Shown here in pieces: positions 1 through 5,945 of a stretch of 9,103 nucleotides of DNA (positions within the stretch are counted from its first letter, which is position 1; the number at the start of each line of letters is the position of its first letter). The notes under the pieces were generated by a model that worked only from the letters and a program-made list of their open reading frames with translations, made no database searches and had not been told where the DNA came from. A program made the position numbers and the translations under genes. Location of the stretch: the NCBI GenBank assembly GCA_903845455.1, contig CAIMXN010000054.1, positions 1 through 9,103 of the forward strand, written 5' to 3'. This stretch comes from an uncultured beta proteobacterium (GTDB lineage: Bacteria > Pseudomonadota > Gammaproteobacteria > Burkholderiales > Burkholderiaceae).

Positions 1-60
1 CGCATGAGCAAAACAAATAAATAAGCAAAAACCAAGGCAAGGAAGTAGTTTTTTGATCAT
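1..60 (-). CDS. ccmH: CcmH/CycL, cytochrome c maturation protein (N-terminal signal peptide only, cut by window edge)
   Basis: Only the first 20 codons are visible; the frame stays open to the window edge. They read as a signal peptide: basic start (MIKK), a hydrophobic Leu/Phe/Cys-rich core and a terminal AHA that fits a signal peptidase I site. The ATG lies three bases after the ccmG stop, and an AAGGA ribosome site inside the ccmG end sits seven bases before it. A GTG directly upstream (63-61) is in frame, but its spacing to AAGGA is only four bases, so the ATG is preferred. Position after ccmG in a ccm operon and the exported start both suggest CcmH, the membrane-anchored periplasmic thiol-disulfide protein that reduces apocytochrome c CXXCH cysteines together with CcmG. 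Its diagnostic LRCXXC motif is outside the window, so the name rests on context. Confidence 0.75.
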   Translation of the reverse strand, partial: MIKKLLPCLGFCLFICFAHA

Positions 61-63
61 CAC

Positions 64-594
64 TTATTCCTTATTCAATTGAGCAATGATGGGATAGATA
101 GACTTTTCTAAGACATCTTTCGTAATTGGGCCAATCTGCTTAAAGCGAATAATGCCGGCCTTATCAATCACATACGTTTCTGGAACGCCATATACACCAT
201 AGTTAATGCCAACACGCCCATCATTATCAAGTGCTGATAAGTTGTATGGATTGCCTTGTCTAACTAGCATCTCCATAGCATCAGCACGCTTGTCTTTGTA
301 ATCAAGTCCAATTAAAGGTGCTACTTGAGACTTGCTCATCTCGACCAACATGGGGTGCTCCTCACGACAAGCCACACACCAAGAAGCCCAAACATTTAAA
401 ACCCAAACCTGACCCTTCAGATCTGCCGGAGAAAATGATTTACTGGGATCGGCTAATTGTGGAACTTTAAAAGCGGGTGCAGGCTTATTAATGAGAGGTG
501 ATGGCACTTCACGTGGATCACGATTTAATCCGACCGCCAAAAATCCCACTAACACCACAAACAATATCAATGGGATAACAAATTTTGCTTTCAT
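64..594 (-). CDS. ccmG: CcmG/DsbE, membrane-anchored thiol:disulfide interchange protein
   Basis: 176 residues, normal for CcmG. A single N-terminal anchor (about residues 5-23) is followed by a periplasmic thioredoxin fold. The redox-active site is WCVAC (C73, C76), preceded by the usual NVWASW context, and the family signature GVYGVPET (133-140) carries the cis-proline P138 that shapes the active site. In System I cytochrome c biogenesis CcmG passes reducing equivalents from DsbD/CcdA to apocytochrome c cysteines or CcmH so that CcmF can attach heme. It lies 34 bases after ccmF and three bases before the ccmH ATG. No strong Shine-Dalgarno precedes the ATG, so expression may depend on readthrough from ccmF. 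The ordinary alternative, a general TlpA/ResA thioredoxin, is made unlikely by the ccm context and the GVYGVPET motif. Confidence 0.95.
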   Translation of the reverse strand: MKAKFVIPLILFVVLVGFLAVGLNRDPREVPSPLINKPAPAFKVPQLADPSKSFSPADLKGQVWVLNVWASWCVACREEHPMLVEMSKSQVAPLIGLDYKDKRADAMEMLVRQGNPYNLSALDNDGRVGINYGVYGVPETYVIDKAGIIRFKQIGPITKDVLEKSIYPIIAQLNKE

Positions 595-628
595 GTTTGC
601 TGATCTATTCGTAGGTAAATGAGTGGAA

Positions 629-2551
629 TTATTTTTGGAGGCGCAGACGATAGCGCTTATCCATTACCGCAAAAAATCCACCTAAAGCCATCAATAAGCA
701 GCCGCCCCAGATCCAATCCACGAATGGTTTGTAGTAGACCCGCACAGCCCAAGCATTACCTTCCAAAGGTTCACCAAGCGAAACATAGATATCTCGTGTC
801 AGGCCTGCATTAATGGCGGCCTCAGTCATTGGCATTGTCGATGAATCGTAATTACGCTTTTCAGGATATAAAAACTCTTCTACTGTGCCATGACGACCTA
901 ACTCGAAAGTGCCGCGAGTAGCCTGGTAATTTGGTCCTTGAGCAGGACGTACCTCCACTAAACGAATTTGATAACCACCAACAGACACCATATCGCCTGG
1001 CGCCATACGTACGTCTTTTTCTTCTTGGTAAGCACCAACCATCGTTACGCCAATCACAAATACCGCAATACCAACGTGACCTAATTGCATGCCAATAAAA
1101 GAACGGGTTGGCTTGCCCACTTTGAACTGTCGAATGATTTGTAATACACCAGAAGCAATAATCCAGAATGAAAGTAAGAAACCTAATGCAGTCAAGATCG
1201 TGAACTCACCCATCATGCGTGGAATCAAAATTGCTGCAACCAAGGCAATTACTGCAGCTAACCACAAACGCTTTAGTAATGCCACTAGATTGGTACTTTT
1301 CCAGCTTGCCCACGGACCAATAGCGAGCAAGAAAAGGACGGGAACCATGATAGGAACAAAGACCGCATTAAAGTAAGGAGGGCCTACGGAGATCTTGCCA
1401 AGATTGAGTGCATCAATTAGCAATGGATATAAGGTTCCCAAAAGAACAGAGGCTGCTGCCACTACCAAGAAAACATTCCCTAAGAGCATCAAAGTTTCGC
1501 GTGACATCAAAGAGAAAGCACCACCTAATGTGCTCCTCGGAGCTCTTAAGGCATAGAGAAATAATGATGAGCCAACGACCAAAGACAGCAAAATCAAAAT
1601 AAAGATACCGCGCCGTGGGTCAGTAGCAAAGGCATGAACCGATGTCAACACACCAGAACGCACTAAGAAGGTTCCAAGCAAAGACATTGAGAAAGCAATA
1701 ATGGCTAAGAGCACTGTCCAGTTTTTAAAGCCACCGCGTTTCTCAGTCACCGCTAAAGAATGCAACAAGGCAGTACCGATCAACCAAGGCATGAAGGAGG
1801 CATTCTCAACGGGGTCCCAGAACCACCAACCGCCCCAACCTAACTCGTAGTAAGCCCACCAAGAACCAAGCGCAATACCTAGCGTTAAGAAGATCCACGC
1901 GGTAGTTGTCCATGGACGTGACCAACGTGCCCATGCGGCATCCAACTTGCCAGTCAACAAAGAGGCAATCGCAAAAGCAAAAGCTACTGAGAAACCAACA
2001 TAGCCCATATAGAGCATTGGTGGATGAAATACTAAACCCGGATCTTGTAAGAGGGGATTTAAAGAACGACCATCTTGTGCTGCAGGCAATAAGCGCTCAA
2101 ATGGATTTGAAGTAGCTAGCACAAAGAGTAAGAGCCCCGTTGCTACCAGACCTAATACACCAAGCACACGAGCCACCATGAACTCATCTAAGGTTTTAGA
2201 GAGTTGTGCAACTGCGAAGGCCCAGCCCGTTAATAAGAAAATCCATAACAACAAAGAACCTTCGTGACCACCCCAAACAGCACCTAAGCGATAAACGGTC
2301 GGCAGTTGTGAGTTGGAATGCTCTGCCACATACAGCACAGAAAAATCATTTACATAAAAAGACCAAGCTAAGACGCAAAATGAAATCGCTAACAGCATAA
2401 AAGAAATCTGGGTTGCGGGTCTTGCAAGTACAAGCCATTCGCGGCGACCTTGTTGCGCACCAATCAAAGGCAGTACGCCTTGAATAATTGAAACACCCAG
2501 AGCTAGTATTAATGCGAAATGACCGATCTCTGGAATCATTGAGTATTCCAT
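629..2551 (-). CDS. ccmF: CcmF, cytochrome c heme lyase subunit
   Basis: 640 residues, typical for CcmF, a polytopic inner-membrane protein with many hydrophobic helices throughout. The heme-handling WWD motif is at about 236-252, with core WWFWDPVEN (242-250). Four histidines in conserved contexts are visible: H176 (VFHPPMLY), H264 (ALLHSLAV), H306 (LTSVHAF) and H492 (QLGHVGI). In the family these ligate the resident heme b and the heme in the WWD domain. A large periplasmic segment lies near 505-610 before the last helix. CcmF takes heme from holo-CcmE and ligates it to reduced CXXCH sites with CcmH. The ATG overlaps the ccmE TAA by one base (TAATG) and has GGAG seven bases upstream, which fixes M1 over the in-frame M5. 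No key residue appears missing. Confidence 0.97.
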   Translation of the reverse strand: MEYSMIPEIGHFALILALGVSIIQGVLPLIGAQQGRREWLVLARPATQISFMLLAISFCVLAWSFYVNDFSVLYVAEHSNSQLPTVYRLGAVWGGHEGSLLLWIFLLTGWAFAVAQLSKTLDEFMVARVLGVLGLVATGLLLFVLATSNPFERLLPAAQDGRSLNPLLQDPGLVFHPPMLYMGYVGFSVAFAFAIASLLTGKLDAAWARWSRPWTTTAWIFLTLGIALGSWWAYYELGWGGWWFWDPVENASFMPWLIGTALLHSLAVTEKRGGFKNWTVLLAIIAFSMSLLGTFLVRSGVLTSVHAFATDPRRGIFILILLSLVVGSSLFLYALRAPRSTLGGAFSLMSRETLMLLGNVFLVVAAASVLLGTLYPLLIDALNLGKISVGPPYFNAVFVPIMVPVLFLLAIGPWASWKSTNLVALLKRLWLAAVIALVAAILIPRMMGEFTILTALGFLLSFWIIASGVLQIIRQFKVGKPTRSFIGMQLGHVGIAVFVIGVTMVGAYQEEKDVRMAPGDMVSVGGYQIRLVEVRPAQGPNYQATRGTFELGRHGTVEEFLYPEKRNYDSSTMPMTEAAINAGLTRDIYVSLGEPLEGNAWAVRVYYKPFVDWIWGGCLLMALGGFFAVMDKRYRLRLQK

Positions 2552-2982
2552 TATTTCGCTCCGTTTTTCTGCGCTTGCTCTAATGCATGCTTCGCCTCTG
2601 GTGGCATATAGTTTTCATCGTGCTTAGCAAGAACTTCGCTAGCAACAAATTGTCCATCAGGGCTTAGCTTACCTTGGACTACGGCGCCCTTACCTTCTTT
2701 AAATAAATCCGGAAGAATGCCTTTATAAGAAACTGGAATCTCTTTAACCAAATCGGTGATGATGAAATGCACCACCAATTCATCGCGCTTGAGTGAGCCA
2801 TCTTTGACCAGACCGCCAATCCGAAAAGTTTGACCTTTGGGAGCCTTGCCAGCAGTAACTTCACTCGGGGTTACATACAGTGCAATATTGCTATTTAGCG
2901 CATTCAGAATCAGAACCGTAGCAATGGCTAATGTCGCTAAAGCGCCAACAATAATGAGCGCTCGTTTATGTCTTGGTTTCAC
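2551..2982 (-). CDS. ccmE: CcmE, periplasmic heme chaperone
   Basis: 143 residues. A short basic cytoplasmic start (KPRHKR) and one membrane anchor (about 8-28) are followed by an OB-fold periplasmic domain. The covalent heme-binding site is LAKHDENYMPPE (118-129), with H121 the heme-attaching histidine and Y125 the axial tyrosine, matching the classic HXXXY motif of System I CcmE rather than the CXXXY variant of some archaea and delta-proteobacteria. CcmE receives heme from CcmC/CcmD, is released by CcmAB ATP hydrolysis and delivers it to CcmF. Translation starts at GTG (2982-2980), which overlaps the ccmD TGA as GTGA; AAGGA lies just upstream. No ATG gives a complete anchor, so GTG is the supported start. 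The tail after the heme motif is short and Lys/Gln/Ala-rich. Confidence 0.96.
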   Translation of the reverse strand: MKPRHKRALIIVGALATLAIATVLILNALNSNIALYVTPSEVTAGKAPKGQTFRIGGLVKDGSLKRDELVVHFIITDLVKEIPVSYKGILPDLFKEGKGAVVQGKLSPDGQFVASEVLAKHDENYMPPEAKHALEQAQKNGAK

Positions 2983-3167
2983 TTCATTCCTTCTTTATCG
3001 AATTTCTCAGCACGAATCTCGCGCTGCAATCTTTGCACAATCTTTTTACGACGCGCATTAATGGCAATAGGCTCTAGTACCAAAATCAAAGCGCAAACTC
3101 CAAAGCTACTCCATACATATAGGGCATAACCACCCATGGCAAAAAATTCTGTTGGTGAACTCCACAT
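2979..3167 (-). CDS. ccmD: CcmD, small heme exporter subunit
   Basis: 62 residues from the ATG at 3167-3165, usual for CcmD. The family signature EFFAMGGYALYVW occupies residues 7-19 and runs into the single transmembrane helix (about 12-34). A strongly basic cytoplasmic tail follows (ARRKKIVQRLQREIR, 38-52). CcmD stabilises the CcmC-CcmE complex and is needed to release holo-CcmE from CcmABC. A longer reading from TTG at 3200 would add 11 residues lying inside the ccmC end; it is rejected because the conserved motif normally sits near the N-terminus and the ATG falls two bases after the ccmC stop, with a purine-rich AAGGGG stretch upstream. The 3' end overlaps ccmE by four bases. Confidence 0.93.
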   Translation of the reverse strand: MWSSPTEFFAMGGYALYVWSSFGVCALILVLEPIAINARRKKIVQRLQREIRAEKFDKEGMK

Positions 3168-3169
3168 GA

Positions 3170-3931
3170 TTACTTCGCCCCTTCCAAAGTTCTCACCCAA
3201 TCAGAGTGAGACTCACGTTCCAAAATAATCGTACGTACCCGCATCAAAGCAATGGCAATGGAGTACATCCAGAAACACAAAGCCATTAAGAGCATTCCCC
3301 ACAACATAGTGTGGGCCATTGAAGGTGACTTACTAAGAGAAACCGATGCACCTTGGTGCAAGGTATTCCACCACTTCACTGAAAAATAAATAATGGGTAC
3401 ATTGACTACACCAACCAGCGCCAAGATCGCACCCGCTTTATCAGCACGACGTGGATCATCGATGGAGGCCTGCAGAGCCATAAAACCAAGATACAAAAAC
3501 AGTAGAATCAGCTCAGAAGTTAAGCGGGCATCCCATACCCACCAAGCACCCCACATGGGCTTGCCCCAGAAGGCGCCAGTCCACAAGGATATGAACGCCA
3601 TCAAAGCACCTGTAGGCGCTAGAGCTTGCGCCATCATGGCAGAAAGGCGTGTATTAAAGACCAGACCTAAACCAGCCCAAATGGCCATGATGATGTAGAT
3701 AAACATCGACATCCACGAAGCTGGTACGTGAACAAAAATAATCCGATAGCCTTGACCCTGTACTGCATCTACTGGTGCAATAAAAAAACTAATCCATAAA
3801 CCAGCAATACCAAAAATGATTGCGAGTACCCAAAAGAATGGGATGAGTTTCCCAGCCAATGGATAAAAAGTGGCAGGACTGGAAAACTTAAACCAATGGA
3901 CGACTTGGCTACTACGGCTAACAGAACTCAT
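3170..3931 (-). CDS. ccmC: CcmC, heme transfer/export protein
   Basis: 253 residues from the ATG at 3931-3929. This is a six-helix inner-membrane protein of the heme handling protein family. The periplasmic tryptophan-rich WWD motif is visible as MWGAWWVWDARLTSE (about 126-140), and the two heme-ligand histidines are H68 (IIFVHVPASW) and H192 (WWNTLHQGAS). CcmC presents heme to CcmE at its WWD domain and is the only Ccm component strictly needed for heme loading of CcmE. The start overlaps the ccmB stop as ATGA, with AAGGA about ten bases upstream. The frame can be extended to a TTG at 3967, but that adds 12 residues (including CKDC) with no family resemblance and lies wholly inside ccmB, so it is not used. 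Downstream ccmD follows after two bases. Confidence 0.96.
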   Translation of the reverse strand: MSSVSRSSQVVHWFKFSSPATFYPLAGKLIPFFWVLAIIFGIAGLWISFFIAPVDAVQGQGYRIIFVHVPASWMSMFIYIIMAIWAGLGLVFNTRLSAMMAQALAPTGALMAFISLWTGAFWGKPMWGAWWVWDARLTSELILLFLYLGFMALQASIDDPRRADKAGAILALVGVVNVPIIYFSVKWWNTLHQGASVSLSKSPSMAHTMLWGMLLMALCFWMYSIAIALMRVRTIILERESHSDWVRTLEGAK

Positions 3932-4593
3932 TCGATTGCAATCCTTACAGCGGCGGTGGTTGCCCAAGGAGCAAAAAACAAAGCTAAGACCAGCAATGCA
4001 GCTAAAAGAGAATAGTGTCCACTTACATCCAAACCAACGCTCTGCGCATAAACTGCGCCAGCGCCAAAAATAAGCACCGGAATATAGAGCGGTAACACTA
4101 GAAGACTTAATAAGACGCCACCGCCACGCACACCCAAAGTCAATGCGGCGCCAATCGCTCCAATTAAAGACAAAATCGGTGTACCTATTAATAACGTCAA
4201 AATAACAGTTCCTAATGTGCTGGCATCCAGATCAAACTGAATACCGATCACTGGTGCCAATAAGGCCAATGGCAAACCGCATACCAACCAGTGTGCAGCA
4301 ATTTTACCCCCCACGAGAAGGGTTAATGGCGTTGGGGAAAGTGTCATTTGCTCTAGCGTGCCGTCAGTAAAATCAGTAGCAAAAAGGCGTTGTAGACCCA
4401 GCATGGTCGATAACAAGGCGGTTACCCAAATCACCCCAGGAGCAATCTTGCGTAGCAAGGCTGTATCCGCCCCAATTCCCAGTGGAAACAAGCTAGTCAC
4501 AATCACAAAAAAGAACAAAATAGTGAGTACTTCACTCTTGCGACGCATTACCAAGAGCAAGTCACGACGAATGACGGCTAAGAATGCACTCAT
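3928..4593 (-). CDS. ccmB: CcmB, membrane subunit of the heme exporter-type ABC complex
   Basis: 221 residues, the normal length, with about six hydrophobic helices (near 21-40, 51-68, 90-115, 125-150, 157-182 and 192-213). The conserved segment FATDFTDGTLEQ (71-82) lies in the first cytoplasmic loop, where the CcmB family contacts the CcmA ATPase. CcmB2A2 with CcmC and CcmD forms the complex that uses ATP hydrolysis to release heme-loaded CcmE; it is probably not itself the heme transporter. Both ends overlap neighbours by four bases (ATGA with ccmA upstream and with ccmC downstream), which points to translational coupling. An AGGG stretch lies about ten bases before the ATG. Confidence 0.95.
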   Translation of the reverse strand: MSAFLAVIRRDLLLVMRRKSEVLTILFFFVIVTSLFPLGIGADTALLRKIAPGVIWVTALLSTMLGLQRLFATDFTDGTLEQMTLSPTPLTLLVGGKIAAHWLVCGLPLALLAPVIGIQFDLDASTLGTVILTLLIGTPILSLIGAIGAALTLGVRGGGVLLSLLVLPLYIPVLIFGAGAVYAQSVGLDVSGHYSLLAALLVLALFFAPWATTAAVRIAIE

Positions 4594-5243
4594 AACTGCA
4601 CCACCCTGCCATTCGGAATCGGGATCTCTTGATGGCTAGTCATAATTGCCATGCCACCAGCGGCGATATGCTCAATAATTAATTCAGACAACATCTCAAC
4701 AGCGCGCACATCTAAGACATTGAAGGGCTCATCTAAGATCCAGAGCTTTGCCTGGCGCAACAGTAATCTGGCCAGAAGCACCCTACGCTTTTGGCCAGCT
4801 GATAAACAGTTCACAGGTAAATCCTCTCGCCCTCGTAAACCAAAGCGATGTAAGGCTAGCAAGATCTTATCTTGAGTAACGGCTATCCCATCCAATGCCG
4901 TGGCAATAGAAAGATTTTCAAGCGCAGTGAGATCTTCCTTGAGCGAATCACGATGACCTAAAAAGAGAAGATTGCGATGGTATTCAGAAGGATCAGCAGA
5001 AATCGCTTGATCATTCCAAAAGATTTCGCCTGTAGCCGGTTTAGTTAAGCCCGCCAAGAGACGCAACAGACTCGTTTTGCCAATGCCGTTTTCACCACGA
5101 ATATGTAACCACTCACCAGCAGAAACTTGCAGATCTAAGCCCGTAAAAAGAGTGCGCTCACCCCGAATGCAAGTTAATGCATTGGCGCGGAGTGAGGATT
5201 GATTCAAAGACAAATGAGTAGGATCTGAAATATGAGCAGTCAT
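4590..5243 (-). CDS. ccmA: CcmA, ATP-binding subunit of the cytochrome c biogenesis ABC complex
   Basis: 217 residues with a complete ABC ATPase core: Walker A GENGIGKT (50-57), signature LSAGQ (147-151), Walker B LWILDEP (167-173) with catalytic E172, a D-loop at LD (177-178) and switch histidine H204 (MTSHQE). The motif LTCIRGERTLF (23-33) is typical of CcmA, but in most relatives it lies only a few residues from the N-terminus. Here 17-20 extra residues precede it, and the ATG has no recognisable Shine-Dalgarno, so a downstream non-ATG start (for example a TTG near residue 11 or 13) is possible; none has a better ribosome site. CcmA powers release of holo-CcmE from CcmC/D. It is the first gene of the ccm series, 67 bases after the cymA-like gene, with promoter-like and hairpin sequences in that gap. 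Confidence 0.95.
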   Translation of the reverse strand: MTAHISDPTHLSLNQSSLRANALTCIRGERTLFTGLDLQVSAGEWLHIRGENGIGKTSLLRLLAGLTKPATGEIFWNDQAISADPSEYHRNLLFLGHRDSLKEDLTALENLSIATALDGIAVTQDKILLALHRFGLRGREDLPVNCLSAGQKRRVLLARLLLRQAKLWILDEPFNVLDVRAVEMLSELIIEHIAAGGMAIMTSHQEIPIPNGRVVQL

Positions 5244-5252
5244 GAATAGAAA

Positions 5253-5280
5253 ATGGCCAGGATTGAACCATCCCAGCCAT
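5253..5280 (-). terminator. RNA hairpin with U-rich tail upstream of ccmA (possible attenuator/weak terminator)
   Basis: The minus-strand transcript can form an 11-bp stem: AUGGCUGGGAU (5280-5270) pairs with AUCCUGGCCAU (5263-5253) through nine Watson-Crick pairs and two G-U wobbles, around the six-base loop GGUUCA. It is followed by UUUCUAUUC running into the ccmA ATG. The wobbles become A-C mismatches on the other strand, so the structure favours the minus-strand RNA. The U tract is short and interrupted, so complete termination is doubtful; partial termination of readthrough from the cytochrome genes, RNA processing or control of ccmA translation are alternatives. A transcript started from the promoter just upstream would lack most of the left arm. 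Confidence 0.35.
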
Positions 5281-5307
5281 TGTCCAAGAGCCTTAGCAGG
5301 CTGTCAA
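5279..5307 (-). promoter_or_regulatory. Candidate sigma70 promoter for the ccm operon
   Basis: On the minus strand a perfect -35 hexamer TTGACA (5307-5302) is separated by exactly 17 bases from GACAAT (5284-5279), which matches the TATAAT -10 consensus at four of six positions including the key A2 and T6. The -35 begins four bases after the cymA-like stop codon. A start about seven bases after the -10 would lie near 5272 and give a leader of roughly 28 bases before the ccmA ATG. The spacer itself contains a small inverted repeat (AGCCT/AGGCT, 5302-5289). This would let ccm genes be expressed independently of the electron-transfer genes. Seen by motif only; not experimentally supported. Confidence 0.5.
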
Positions 5308-5310
5308 ACC

Positions 5311-5910
5311 TTAATCCTCATCTGACTCTTCATACTCTTTAGGCAATTGATGCGCAATTCCTTTATGGCAATCAATACAGGTTTTGCCGGCCTCTTTTGC
5401 CTTCATATGCTTCTTATAAGGCGTCTGTTTCTGCAATTCAGAGCTCATTGCATCGAAATCATGGCAGTTACGGCACTCACGTGAATTATTACCCTTCATA
5501 CGAGCCCATTCGTGGCTGGCCAATTCCATACGCTTGGCTTCGAACTTCTCACGTGTATCGATAGAACCCGTAATCTTGCCCCATACCTCAAATGCAGCCT
5601 GTGACTTGCGAATCATCTTATGAGTCCAGTCTTTTGGCACATGGCAGTCAGAACAAATAGCGCGGACACCACTACGATTGCTGTAGTGAATCGTCTCTTT
5701 GTATTCCTGATACACGTTGTCACGCATTTCATGACAGGTAGTACAGAAAGCTAAAGTATTAGTCGCTTCCATTCCCGTATTGAAAGCACCCCAAAACAAA
5801 ATACCCGAGATAAAAGCAACGGAGAAAATGGCTAGGATGGAATACTTGGCACTAGGCTTCTTAACAAAAGCCCAAAACCTCTTAATGGCGCCTGGTTGTT
5901 TAGTGTCCAT
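5311..5910 (-). CDS. cymA: Membrane-anchored tetraheme cytochrome c, NapC/NirT/CymA family
   Basis: 199 residues. A basic cytoplasmic start and one uncleaved transmembrane anchor (about 23-44) precede a periplasmic domain with four CXXCH heme sites: CTTCH (56-60), CSDCH (86-90), CRNCH (146-150) and CIDCH (178-182). The segment FCTTCHEMRDNVYQEYKETI-type context around heme 1, including a Met two residues after the heme histidine, is typical of the NapC/NirT/CymA/NrfH family, which moves electrons between quinol and periplasmic partners. Directly after an MtrA-MtrB type pair it most likely links the conduit to the quinone pool, as CymA (also called ImoA) does in mto clusters; the direction cannot be read from sequence. 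The protein ends in an acidic tail (EYEESDED). GGAT lies seven bases before the ATG. A nitrate- or nitrite-reductase partner (NapC, NrfH) is less likely because no such genes are adjacent. Confidence 0.88.
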   Translation of the reverse strand: MDTKQPGAIKRFWAFVKKPSAKYSILAIFSVAFISGILFWGAFNTGMEATNTLAFCTTCHEMRDNVYQEYKETIHYSNRSGVRAICSDCHVPKDWTHKMIRKSQAAFEVWGKITGSIDTREKFEAKRMELASHEWARMKGNNSRECRNCHDFDAMSSELQKQTPYKKHMKAKEAGKTCIDCHKGIAHQLPKEYEESDED

Positions 5911-5945
5911 AATTTAATCCGTTCTTTTATTAGAGAGAGCCAGCA

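Noticed and set aside
595..628. Regulatory element between ccmF and ccmG
   Set aside because: The 34 bases hold no inverted repeat, promoter hexamers or strong ribosome site that I can see.
2679..2864. A 61-codon minus-strand frame inside ccmE
   Set aside because: It is an alternate frame fully inside ccmE, whose heme motif and anchor are intact in the other frame.
619..4875. Several plus-strand open frames of 64-101 codons lying across the ccm genes
   Set aside because: They lie opposite well-recognised ccm genes, have no family features, membrane pattern or convincing ribosome sites, and are explained as antisense shadows.
5255..5275. GGTTCAATCC, resembling a tRNA T-loop, possible tRNA remnant or attachment site
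   Set aside because: The flanking bases do not form a T-stem around a seven-base loop, and no acceptor, anticodon arm or CCA end is present; the hairpin reading explains the symmetry better.
5911..5945. Possible promoter between the porin and CymA-like genes
   Set aside because: TTGATT and TAATAA-like hexamers occur but with about 15-base spacing and weak matches; the short gap fits simple co-transcription.
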